Shown here piece by piece: positions 7,845-16,224 of a DNA stretch of 64,000 bases. The notes under the pieces are model-generated. The model did no database searches. It was given only the letters and a program-made list of their open reading frames with translations, and was not told where the DNA came from. Source of the DNA: Candidatus Heimdallarchaeota archaeon (lineage in GTDB: Archaea; Asgardarchaeota; Heimdallarchaeia; Heimdallarchaeales; Kariarchaeaceae). The stretch lies in contig JASBSB010000008.1 of the NCBI GenBank assembly GCA_030149205.1, positions 1 through 64,000 of the forward strand. The letters are read 5' to 3'. The position numbers and the translations under genes were made by a program. How positions within the stretch are numbered: the stretch's first letter is position 1; each line of letters starts with the position of its first letter.

Positions 7845-9152
7845 TTAATTACGCTTCATTACAACAATAAATTCGTTTAACATTGTAGGATTTGTTTTAC
7901 CTTTTACATTTGTTGGACTATTTCGTGAAGGCATAGTTTTATTTGGTATATCTCGTACATAGATTCCTTCGAGATCATATCCAAAATTTGAGAGCATCTC
8001 AACAGTTATTTTATCAGTTTCGATCCAAATTCCTTTCACAGTTCTATTACCCACAACGTAACAAATAGTTGAATTTTCATTTAATATTTTTTCTAAGCTT
8101 AAAAACACCTCATAATACCCCTGAAAAAACCTATTTACTTCAAGTGCTCTTTTTTCATCCTTTTGGGATATACTTTCCAAAGTTGAATCTAATGTATCAG
8201 ACAAATATTTTAAATTTATTTTTTTATGATTTGTTCTTGATCCACCCAACAACCTCGAATCCAATTGATTTGCAGGTTTTGTCCCCAACTCTAAAAGTTC
8301 GTTAGCAAACTGTGAAAATTGTCCATATGCAACTGTGGTTTTTGAATCTCCATAAGGTGGAGAGGTTAGAACTCCATCAACCTCTTTATTTTCAAGAAAA
8401 TCTAAGCTTCGAGCATCAGCATGATAAACTTCTGAATGTTTTGTGTTACTAGGTATTTCATCCACGAAATTCTTTAACCCAGAAATATTTCTCCTTATCT
8501 TACTATTAAATAGTCCTAAAACATCAGGATTCCAATCCTCGATTTTTTGCTTTTCCATTCTATATCTTTTAAATTCAGAATTTCTGGTAAAGGAGACTTC
8601 TCTAATTGTTTCGGATAAACAAACTAAAAAAAACTCTTTATGGGATTCTTCACTGATGTCTTTGTAAATCAATTTTTTTAGTAGGATTAATTTTTTTAAT
8701 ACATCACTTGAGAACCAAACATTAGGATTTGTTAAATTTAATTCATCTATAGAATTTATCGTATAAGATTGTAACTTTTTTTTGAAATTAATAATCAATT
8801 TGTTATGTAAAACGGTTAAGTCCTTAATTTTAATGGGAGTAGTTTTCACTCTGCTGATTAGTACGGCCAGGGGATTCAAGTCAACTCCAATACTGTTTTT
8901 ACCCATAAGCATAGATTCTACTAAAACAGAGCCACTTCCTACAAACGGGTCTAAGACCATTTTTTTGTCAACTAGCCAATTTGAAAGACAATATTTAGCA
9001 ACAGGTCCAATCATCATTGCTGGGTACCTATGAAATTCATGTGTGGCATATTTAGTTTCTGTCTTTCTAAAATCTAATTCATAAATTCTTTTACGAATTA
9101 AATTTGGAAATCTGGATATTGTTGATTCTGGATCAGATATTACTTTACCCAA
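7845..9152 (-). CDS. DNA methyltransferase, probable N4-cytosine type, of a type II RM system
   Basis: The SAM-binding motif DPFVGSG is at residues 68-74 and the catalytic motif TSPPYGD at 263-269. The SPPY form is typical of amino-methyltransferases and especially of N4-cytosine enzymes. About 190 residues between the two motifs could contain the target-recognition region. The 435-residue gene lies 37 bases downstream of a gene for an MvaI/BcnI-like endonuclease on the same strand, so it is the likely protecting methylase. MvaI and BcnI systems use N4-cytosine methylation, which agrees. The exact base and recognition site are inferred, not shown. Confidence 0.85.
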   Translation of the reverse strand: MGKVISDPESTISRFPNLIRKRIYELDFRKTETKYATHEFHRYPAMMIGPVAKYCLSNWLVDKKMVLDPFVGSGSVLVESMLMGKNSIGVDLNPLAVLISRVKTTPIKIKDLTVLHNKLIINFKKKLQSYTINSIDELNLTNPNVWFSSDVLKKLILLKKLIYKDISEESHKEFFLVCLSETIREVSFTRNSEFKRYRMEKQKIEDWNPDVLGLFNSKIRRNISGLKNFVDEIPSNTKHSEVYHADARSLDFLENKEVDGVLTSPPYGDSKTTVAYGQFSQFANELLELGTKPANQLDSRLLGGSRTNHKKINLKYLSDTLDSTLESISQKDEKRALEVNRFFQGYYEVFLSLEKILNENSTICYVVGNRTVKGIWIETDKITVEMLSNFGYDLEGIYVRDIPNKTMPSRNSPTNVKGKTNPTMLNEFIVVMKRN

Positions 9153-9189
9153 TTATGACCAATCCTTATAGAAATTATTTTGTTAAGTA

Positions 9190-10020
9190 TTAAAAGTAAT
9201 CATCAAGAGTCTTGTTTGAAATTGAATCATTTTGACTGTTTTGATTGAAACTCTCATCCTCAGTAAATCCAAGCTTATTAGGTTCAAAATTTGTGTATAA
9301 TTCAGTGAGTTTTGTAGGCGGGATTCTAAACCCTGAACCATGATCATGCGGTTTCCCTCTTTTTGACCCTGATTTATATGTTCCAATCCTAATATCATAC
9401 ATAATTATTCCCTGTTCAATTAAATTTAAGAATTTTTCCCACTTTACATCACTAAAGAGAGAGTAATCGTAAAATTTGAAATACTCAACTCCATCTATTT
9501 TTTTCGATTTTACATTAACAAAGACTAAATATTGTAATTTACTGAAAAGCTTAGATTTTAGGTCAGAAAAGGTATAAAATATATCTGTCTCTTCAATTTG
9601 ATCATTTTCCAAATTCTTAACCACAAGCTTAATTTGATTTTTTTTGTTGTCAATTTTGATTTTCATCCCCCAAAGTCCATAACAATTAGTAAATCTATTT
9701 GCAAATATACTGACATGTAATTTTTTTATTTCTGGGTTGCTCTCAGTAGAGATTCCAAATTTATCTCTTAATAACCGATTTGCTCCAGATGGTTCTGACG
9801 GAGATTTAGTAAACAAAGTTAATAAAGATTGGGCAGAGTCACGTTGACTCTTAATTTCAATGTTTTTAAAATCTGGTTGACTAAGATTATTCTCTTGGAT
9901 TTCCATCAAATCTTCAAGAGTCTTCCCTACTCCAGTATTATGCCTTCTATTTGATTTGACCCAACCTAAATTCACAATTTTTCTAAATAACAGATCAAAT
10001 TCCTCGATTTCATTCCCCAT
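9190..10020 (-). CDS. Type II restriction endonuclease, MvaI/BcnI family
   Basis: The N-terminal half carries the family pattern NTGVGKTLEDLM, PDFKNIEIK and SLLTLFTKSP with GANRLLR, matching the conserved nuclease core (Asp and E-x-K of the metal site within DFKNIEIK). The C-terminal RGKPHDHGSGFRI matches the second conserved block of these enzymes. Characterised members act as monomers and cut pseudopalindromic CCWGG or CCSGG sites. I prefer the start at 10020; a frame to 10044 adds eight residues. The gene precedes the methylase gene on the same strand. It ends in an Asn/Ser-rich tail. The recognition site here is unknown. Confidence 0.85.
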   Translation of the reverse strand: MGNEIEEFDLLFRKIVNLGWVKSNRRHNTGVGKTLEDLMEIQENNLSQPDFKNIEIKSQRDSAQSLLTLFTKSPSEPSGANRLLRDKFGISTESNPEIKKLHVSIFANRFTNCYGLWGMKIKIDNKKNQIKLVVKNLENDQIEETDIFYTFSDLKSKLFSKLQYLVFVNVKSKKIDGVEYFKFYDYSLFSDVKWEKFLNLIEQGIIMYDIRIGTYKSGSKRGKPHDHGSGFRIPPTKLTELYTNFEPNKLGFTEDESFNQNSQNDSISNKTLDDYF

Positions 10021-10132
10021 AAATTTGCAAATACTTTTTATCAAAACAGGTTATTAAGTTTTTCCGGTTAGAATTGTGCTAAAAATCATATTCTGATAAG
10101 AAAAGATAAGACATATTTGAAAATATTTCAAT

Positions 10133-11257
10133 GTGGTTTTTTCAACCCCTACAGAGGAAGAAACTGGACAACAGAAGGAACTCCACTACATCCTTCATGT
10201 TGATTTAGACATGTTCTTTGCTGCTGTAGAAATAAAGTTTAACCCTTCGCTTGTTGGAAAACCACTCATTGTCGGAAACCCTCGAGCCAGGGAAAGTGGT
10301 AAGGGTGTCGTTCTAACCTGCTCCTATGAAGCCAGAAAATTTGGGGTTAGGTCTGGAATGTCCATGTTTGAAGCCCTCAAAAGATGTCCGGAAGCAGAGA
10401 TTTCAAACTCAGCTCGTAACGAATACAGGCCAACCTCAAAAAGAATAATGAGTTTATTGAAATCTTATGGAGTCCGAATCAGAATTTCAAGTGTAGATGA
10501 AGCTTACATGGATTTAACCCCACGAGTCAATTCATTTGAGGATGCCAGAAAATTTGCTAAAGAACTGCAATCCATGGTTTTTGAAAGAGAGGGACTAACC
10601 TGTTCAGTTGGGGTAGGTCCAACCTTAAAAATTGCAAAGATAGCATCTGATTACAACAAACCAAACGGAATTACAATTGTAACGCTTGATGACCTCCCCA
10701 GTTTTTTTGCAGGATTAGAACTACGAAAAATACCAGGAATAGGAAAAGCGACTGCAGAAAGACTTGAACTAAAAGGGCTAAAATATTGTGATGATTTAAT
10801 AAATCTATCAGAATCTGAACTTATCGGGTTAGTTGGAAAGTTTGGGAGGCATCTTTTTAGGTTGTTTAGAGGCGAGACACTGAACTACATCCCAGATCGA
10901 CAACCAAGAAAATCTGTGAGTCACGAAAGTACATTCTACGCTTCACCGGGTGATCATGAACGTTTTTTTCAAATTTTTAATAAGCTGTTTGATCAGACTT
11001 GGGAGATCTTAGAAAGAGAAAATTGGAAGACAAAAACTGTAAATGTTAAAATTAGATTCAGAGGCTTTAAAACATTAACGCGCTCAGAATCTTTGGAATA
11101 TTTCACAAACAACAAACAGCTCCTCTACAAGTTAGCTCTAGGTCTAGTGTTACCCTTTTTTAATGATGAAAGGGGTTTGAGACTAATTGGTGTTGGTTTT
11201 TCAAATCTAAGACAAAGAGAGAGACAACAACATTCACTGTTAGAGTTTATCTCATAA
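10133..11257 (+). CDS. dinB: Y-family DNA polymerase IV (DinB/Dpo4)
   Basis: A translesion polymerase that copies past damaged bases. The catalytic acidic residues are in HVDLDMFF (residues 22-29) and SVDEAYMDLT (120-129); KIPGIGKATAERL near 200 is the helix-hairpin-helix of the thumb, and the little-finger domain fills the last 110 residues. The C-terminus ends in QHSLLEFIS, with Q366, L369 and F372 in the PIP-box pattern for binding the PCNA clamp. The start is GTG at 10133; the overlapping ATG at 10131 is out of frame. The gene overlaps the end of the convergent SDR gene by six bases. Confidence 0.93.
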   Translation: MVFSTPTEEETGQQKELHYILHVDLDMFFAAVEIKFNPSLVGKPLIVGNPRARESGKGVVLTCSYEARKFGVRSGMSMFEALKRCPEAEISNSARNEYRPTSKRIMSLLKSYGVRIRISSVDEAYMDLTPRVNSFEDARKFAKELQSMVFEREGLTCSVGVGPTLKIAKIASDYNKPNGITIVTLDDLPSFFAGLELRKIPGIGKATAERLELKGLKYCDDLINLSESELIGLVGKFGRHLFRLFRGETLNYIPDRQPRKSVSHESTFYASPGDHERFFQIFNKLFDQTWEILERENWKTKTVNVKIRFRGFKTLTRSESLEYFTNNKQLLYKLALGLVLPFFNDERGLRLIGVGFSNLRQRERQQHSLLEFIS

Positions 11258-12127
11258 ATGTTGAGAAAACTCAACCAAACCTAACAATTCTTCACTTGAA
11301 AGTGGATTTAGGGCATTCTTATTAATTAGAAAGATTCGATCCATGAGATTTGCAATGAGATTCTTTGTTTCTTCTTTGGTTGAGATAAGCCATCGTAAAT
11401 CTTCAGGGTTCTCAAATAATATTTTATTTACTGCAGTCAAAAAATTATCATAAGTTTGAAGCTCTCCTTCAGATAGTTTTTCTTCTGTTATACGATCTAA
11501 TGTTGTCTCTTCCAATAATTTGTTATTTCTATCAATTTCATCAATTCCAGTATTTATTGAACCAACAAATTTTGAATTTTGGTAAATCTTGGTTTTGAAA
11601 TATCCAGGTTCGATTAAATAAACTTTTGCAATATTTGTTATTTCATCACTTAACCCTTCTGCTAATGCCTCCATTGCAAATTTTGTCATACTGTATGAAA
11701 CAGTGCCAGCACTCGATACCAAACCATCATCAGAACTCACAAAGATTATATTTCCATTATTTTTTGCTAAATTTGGAAATATATTAATTAAAATTTCCAG
11801 ATGCCCAAATAAGTTTATTTGAAAGATCTCTCTAAATCTTTCAATTGGAGTATTTAGTATATTTCCAAAATGTATGACACCCGCATTATGTATAACACCT
11901 TTAATTTGATAATTTTCATTTTTTAAATCATTTAGAAAATTTGTAATAGATTTTTTATTAAAAAGATCTACATTTTTATAAATCAATTGTTTAGAGGCTT
12001 TAAAGGGGACTGTAGTTAAGTCTCTAACAGTCGCAATGACTTGTTCTCCCTTAGAAATTAAAAATTCTGTTAATACTCTTCCAAATCCAGAGCTGGATCC
12101 AATGATAAGATAGTACTTATTCAACAT
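11252..12127 (-). CDS. Short-chain dehydrogenase/reductase, classical type
   Basis: Rossmann-fold oxidoreductase of unknown substrate. The cofactor loop is GSSSGFG near residues 10-16, HNAGV matches the NAG motif and YSMTK gives the catalytic Tyr and Lys, with the conserved Ser in VSSDDG. At 291 residues it has an extra C-terminal region of about 40 residues compared with the 250-residue core. The gene is convergent with dinB and overlaps it by six bases. Function within the family cannot be assigned. Confidence 0.87.
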   Translation of the reverse strand: MLNKYYLIIGSSSGFGRVLTEFLISKGEQVIATVRDLTTVPFKASKQLIYKNVDLFNKKSITNFLNDLKNENYQIKGVIHNAGVIHFGNILNTPIERFREIFQINLFGHLEILINIFPNLAKNNGNIIFVSSDDGLVSSAGTVSYSMTKFAMEALAEGLSDEITNIAKVYLIEPGYFKTKIYQNSKFVGSINTGIDEIDRNNKLLEETTLDRITEEKLSEGELQTYDNFLTAVNKILFENPEDLRWLISTKEETKNLIANLMDRIFLINKNALNPLSSEELLGLVEFSQHL

Positions 12128-12189
12128 GATAATAAAGGGATAAATAATTTAACTCTACAGCTTTTGACAGAGACAATTTGTTCATATCA

Positions 12190-13140
12190 TTATTTTTTAT
12201 GTTGAGACTCCTCAACCCAAGCAGTAACAAGTAATGGTAAAACTATTGTCACATCAGAATAAACTGTGACCTTAGGTGACTCCCACGTAAGTTTTCCCCA
12301 GCTAACTGCTTCCGTTAAGGTGGCTCCCGAAAGCCCCCCTGTTTCAACTCTGTCCATAGTTATGGCAATCCCGTACTGGTAATCTTTGTCACTCATTAAA
12401 CTAGATTGTAACATGTAATTTTTGGGAACACCACCCCCTGCGATTAAAGCCAAGGTTTTTTCAGAATCATGAAAATAGTTCTGTATCACCTCTAAATCTC
12501 TCATTTCATCGACAATTATTGTTTTAAATTGTGATCTCAACCAAATCTGTAATCCTAAAACTGAATCCGCGATGACAGGCACAAAAATTGGTACAGAGTA
12601 CTGAGAGGCAACTTTAACGATACTTTCATCATCTTTTAATTTTGGACCCAACCATGAAAGAAATTCATGAGATGAAGTAATTAATTGCCCCTCTTTGTTT
12701 TTAGTCTCATAAAACTCATCAATTAATATCTTAATATTGTCCTCAAAATTAGGGAACCCTGTTTCGGGAACAAAGGCGTTGTAAACTCTATCAATACCTC
12801 TTTCCCGAAGTTCCTGATCTGATTCAGCGTCCACTCTTTGAAGATGTTTAACTCCAAAAGCTTCGATTAGATCATGTGTAATATTTGCACCTGTTGTAAC
12901 AATTAGATCAATCATTCCACTTTTAATTGCTGTGGTAATAACTTTCCTCATCCCTCCAGGAACCATTGCACCTGCAAGAGAGAGAAATACTTTAGCTCCA
13001 TCAGCCTTTGCTTTAAACAAGATATCCTTAGCTTTGCCTAGATTGCCACCTCCAAACACTCCTGTTTTTGCAAATTCATCCAACAAATCATTGATAGATG
13101 AGACATTTTCAGGGTTGAAATGATGAACAGATTTCTTCAT
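12190..13140 (-). CDS. dys: Deoxyhypusine synthase
   Basis: Transfers the aminobutyl group of spermidine to a lysine of translation factor aIF5A, the first step of hypusine formation in archaea and eukaryotes, with NAD as cofactor. Recognised from TTGANITHDLIEAFG near residues 82-96, GGGVPKNYMLQ near 236-245 and the catalytic block TGGLSGATLTEAVSWGK, in which Lys283 is the expected enzyme-intermediate lysine. Length is 316 residues, normal for archaea. No aIF5A gene is in the window. It is a strong marker of a non-bacterial genome. Confidence 0.94.
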   Translation of the reverse strand: MKKSVHHFNPENVSSINDLLDEFAKTGVFGGGNLGKAKDILFKAKADGAKVFLSLAGAMVPGGMRKVITTAIKSGMIDLIVTTGANITHDLIEAFGVKHLQRVDAESDQELRERGIDRVYNAFVPETGFPNFEDNIKILIDEFYETKNKEGQLITSSHEFLSWLGPKLKDDESIVKVASQYSVPIFVPVIADSVLGLQIWLRSQFKTIIVDEMRDLEVIQNYFHDSEKTLALIAGGGVPKNYMLQSSLMSDKDYQYGIAITMDRVETGGLSGATLTEAVSWGKLTWESPKVTVYSDVTIVLPLLVTAWVEESQHKK

Positions 13141-13193
13141 ACATCGTCCTAATCATTATCTGTAAAAGTTTATAGATTATTTTCTCGATTAGT

Positions 13194-13454
13194 TCATAAT
13201 TTTATGGCACAACTCGGACAGTAGGTCCAATCAGATTCGACAGGTCTTCCACAATTCCAACAATACTTTGACTTTTCGAAAGAATTAAGATTTTCTTGAA
13301 AATATTTCGCTGAGGGTTTATCAGTTGATTTTTTGAAAATAAACGGAGGAATAAAAAAGAAGAAAAATAGAAATGGAAATTTAAAGAATATAAAAGCTAT
13401 CAAATTGAGAATTGAAAGCACAAATAGGATATTCATAACGATCCTCCAATTCAC
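13194..13454 (-). CDS. Small membrane protein with C-terminal zinc ribbon
   Basis: An 86-residue protein. The first 40 residues form one or two very hydrophobic Phe- and Ile-rich segments, and the C-terminus carries YCWNCGRPVESDWTYCPSC, a four-cysteine zinc-ribbon pattern (CxxC-x10-CxxC). Such membrane-plus-ribbon proteins are common in archaea and mostly uncharacterised. It follows deoxyhypusine synthase in the minus-strand order, with its own small gap. Function is unknown. Confidence 0.75.
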   Translation of the reverse strand: MNWRIVMNILFVLSILNLIAFIFFKFPFLFFFFFIPPFIFKKSTDKPSAKYFQENLNSFEKSKYCWNCGRPVESDWTYCPSCAIKL

Positions 13455-13581
13455 AATTGTACTGAAACAACCCTATTAAAAATGACTTAGAAATGTTCAT
13501 TATCTATTCATTTCAGAAAATTATGATGTGATTAATTATTTAGGGTGAGAATTTATTCTCATTCACTTAAAAACAAATCTT

Positions 13582-14403
13582 TTAATTGTTAGGGACTTCA
13601 ACTCCTTTTGTTCCTGTTCCTCGATGAGCAATTATTGGAGCTTCTCCTTCTGATGCATATCGTGGATAAATTGAGAGTTTATCACTTATTCTAAGTAATT
13701 CAGGGTACTGTTTCTCAAGTTCAACCTGACCAAGATTTGTCCCAAGTTCAAGATTATATTCATTTGCAAGTTTCAAAATTGAATCATATTTTCCTTGAAC
13801 CAAATGGAGAGGGCCAAGAATGAACTGTCTTGCAAACAAAACACCAGCATATCCCATCTTATGAGCATGCAAAATTGCTGGTTTAATTCTCTTTGAAATA
13901 AAGGTCCAAAGGAGTTTGAGATACATTGGTTTAGATATAGTTACAGTTTGACACTCGTTAAGTGCAGGAATTATTGGATATGATGGAAAACTTTGTCTAA
14001 ATGGAAATAACAATGTTTCTGAAAAAGATATAAAGCGTATAGATTTAGTTGGAAAATTTAATTCGTTAACAAGACTAGTAAATTTTTGGTAAAAGGTTTT
14101 TGCCAATGGTTTTTCAACTAGCATCTTACCATTGCAGTTTGGTTTTAGCTCGATTAGGAAAACCTTCCCCTGCGCGGCAAAAGACCGAGTATCTTGGTGA
14201 TCTAAAAATTCTCTTAAAGTGGGGATACCCCTCGCTTCAAGCTCTTTTAGTGATAATGTAGCAATGTATTCGCCACTGGTTAGGAATGGATCATGATGAA
14301 TTACCAAACCATTGTCCTTTGTAAGCCGAATATCAAATTCAACACCGTCAAAATTTTTTAAACCCCAATGTAACCCATCGATAGTGTTTGGTTCAAATCT
14401 CAC
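13582..14403 (-). CDS. Glycerophosphodiester phosphodiesterase-like protein with permuted motif order
   Basis: GDPD enzymes hydrolyse glycerophosphodiesters to an alcohol and glycerol-3-phosphate in a TIM barrel. They normally begin with a strand ending in AHRG followed by a PENT motif. Here the protein begins at the NT motif (MRFEPNTIDGL), runs through DGVEFDIRLTKD with the metal-binding Glu and Asp, HHDP and LIELKPN in the usual order, and then ends in APIIAHRGTGTKGVEVPNN. The catalytic HRG strand is therefore at the C-terminus, as in a circular permutation. The start is a GTG at 14403 with an in-frame stop two codons before, so no N-terminal HRG strand exists. Length (273) fits a full barrel. 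Confidence 0.8.
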   Translation of the reverse strand: MRFEPNTIDGLHWGLKNFDGVEFDIRLTKDNGLVIHHDPFLTSGEYIATLSLKELEARGIPTLREFLDHQDTRSFAAQGKVFLIELKPNCNGKMLVEKPLAKTFYQKFTSLVNELNFPTKSIRFISFSETLLFPFRQSFPSYPIIPALNECQTVTISKPMYLKLLWTFISKRIKPAILHAHKMGYAGVLFARQFILGPLHLVQGKYDSILKLANEYNLELGTNLGQVELEKQYPELLRISDKLSIYPRYASEGEAPIIAHRGTGTKGVEVPNN

Positions 14404-14495
14404 AATTTATGACTCAAAGTTATAATTATTAAAGCTTAACACGTAAGATGGATTTATAACTAAATCTACTTAAACAAACTTCTAAGGATTGATTA

Positions 14496-15653
14496 TTGAC
14501 TTCACAAGAAGAAGTTCCATTAAGTAGTTCAGCTTATGATATGATTTGGACCCAATTACAAGAGCTTCAGAATAAGTTCTCTTCAACGTGGTGGTTTTTC
14601 CTCCTATTTCCCGAACAAGAACTTGGTTATGGCCCAAAACAAATGATGTTTACTTTTGCTTCGAAAACTGGTGAACTTATAAGAGTAAGCACTTCTGAGG
14701 AAAAAGCAAATAACAATTGGCAATCCGGTATGGGATATAAGAGAGATATAAAAGAAGGGGTCGATGAATTCTGGACAACTGTAGTTGGTTGGATCTACGA
14801 TGGTGAGAAAATGCATCATGAAATTGTCCATCAACCAAGTCTAGCCTCTTTGAACATTAAGGGCAATCTAACAGCAGTAGATCCAAAAACTGGATACGGA
14901 GGGAAGCTCAGAAAGGATCTATCGCGTCCTAATGGCATTCAGGTAGAATTTGTTGGACAAGATGGATCTGCAAAATTTATGGTATATTCAGTAAGCGATA
15001 ATTATGTGGATCACCCAGAGGTATCTGATATACGGACAAAATTTGGAGGAACTCACCTAGTTGCTTGGAGAAGGTTCAGATTTGAGGGGGACTTTGAATA
15101 TAACAATGAAATTCACTCCCATCATGGTCTTGGGTATTTTCAGAGGGTATGTATGAATATTCCTATGTTCCCCTGGAAATGGGTGTTTATTTATTTTAAG
15201 GATAAATCAATATTGTCATTTTTTGGCGGGTACATTGCGCCACATATATTTAGAAGAAAATCTCGGTTTGCCAGGGATCGTTTGGAAAATTTCTATCACC
15301 CTATGCAACTCTCTGGATATTTGCACTTAGAGAATGAAAAGAAATTGATAAAATTTGACAAAGTCAAAATAACAGATAAAATCTCAAAAAAAAGAGAGCT
15401 CACACACCTTATCATTAAAGCAGAAAATTTGAATGGTGATGTTATTAAAGTCAAGTGTAAGATTCACTCACATGCACAATTTCTTTTAGACAAGAAATTT
15501 TTCAGTGAAAAATTATACTCTCGTCATAACTATAACGAGTTTATATTAGAGGTTATCAATCTTACAGGAACCGTTGGGGATAAAGAATTATCAATCGAAA
15601 AACTAGGTGAGGGTTGGGGAAATCACGAATACACTTGGGGATTTAGTGTGTGA
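14496..15653 (+). CDS. Unrecognised protein, possibly lipocalin-like (CrtC/AttH type)
   Basis: A 385-residue soluble protein, rich in aromatic residues and predicted beta strands. Motifs such as SHHGLGYFQRV followed by PWKW in the middle and GEGWGNHEYTWGF at the very end recall the paired lipocalin-like domains of carotenoid hydratases (CrtC) and AttH-like proteins, but I am not sure. No signal peptide or clear membrane helix is seen. The start is a TTG at 14496; a later ATG at 14541 is possible. It stands alone between a divergent GDPD gene and a convergent HxlR regulator gene. Confidence 0.55.
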   Translation: MTSQEEVPLSSSAYDMIWTQLQELQNKFSSTWWFFLLFPEQELGYGPKQMMFTFASKTGELIRVSTSEEKANNNWQSGMGYKRDIKEGVDEFWTTVVGWIYDGEKMHHEIVHQPSLASLNIKGNLTAVDPKTGYGGKLRKDLSRPNGIQVEFVGQDGSAKFMVYSVSDNYVDHPEVSDIRTKFGGTHLVAWRRFRFEGDFEYNNEIHSHHGLGYFQRVCMNIPMFPWKWVFIYFKDKSILSFFGGYIAPHIFRRKSRFARDRLENFYHPMQLSGYLHLENEKKLIKFDKVKITDKISKKRELTHLIIKAENLNGDVIKVKCKIHSHAQFLLDKKFFSEKLYSRHNYNEFILEVINLTGTVGDKELSIEKLGEGWGNHEYTWGFSV

Positions 15654-15672
15654 AATGTTAAAGAAATATATC

Positions 15673-16095
15673 TCAGGCACTCTTAACCTGCTGTGCTTTC
15701 ATCGTCCGAAATGATTTATCCTTTTGTTTTTTCGGACTAGATTTTTTTTTCTTAGATAATGGAACAGTGAGAGCGAGGTCTACTATCGTTTTGTATAATG
15801 GTTCAAGTGACCTTCCAACAGGTGTTAAAAAGTATTTTACTTTTTTAGGGGTTCTTGGGTCACTGATTATAATCTGAATCACATTTAGTGAAATTAATTC
15901 TTGAAGTCTTTTAGACAAAATCCCAGGAGATATGCCCATTATTGTTTTTTCAAATTCTGAGAACGAGATGGCTTGCTCAGGTTTCTGATAAAACTCACCT
16001 AAAATTTTTAGATTCCATTTTTTACAAATTGCATCAGTAAAAAATGAGACAATTTTTCTATCCTTTTCATTTAGTTTTGAAACCATCATTAACAT
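15673..16095 (-). CDS. HxlR-family winged-helix transcription regulator
   Basis: A 140-residue DNA-binding protein. The order of ICKKWNLKILGEF, SFSEFEKTIMGISPGILSKRLQEL and KVKYFLTPVGRSLEPL matches the HxlR winged helix. The Cys in ICKKW is at the position often used for redox or thiol sensing in this family. A lysine-rich tail of about 25 residues is added at the C-terminus. Several ATG codons lie close together (16095, 16089, 16086); a TATA-like stretch at about 16105-16120 makes the later ones attractive. Its target is unknown. Confidence 0.85.
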   Translation of the reverse strand: MLMMVSKLNEKDRKIVSFFTDAICKKWNLKILGEFYQKPEQAISFSEFEKTIMGISPGILSKRLQELISLNVIQIIISDPRTPKKVKYFLTPVGRSLEPLYKTIVDLALTVPLSKKKKSSPKKQKDKSFRTMKAQQVKSA

Positions 16096-16224
16096 TTATA
16101 CTCACAACTATATTAAATATATCATTTATGATTATTAAAAAATTTAAAGTTATTTTGCATTTTTTCAACATTTGTTCACAATAATTGATTTTAAATAGAA
16201 TGTTGATAGATTAATCAAGCATTT

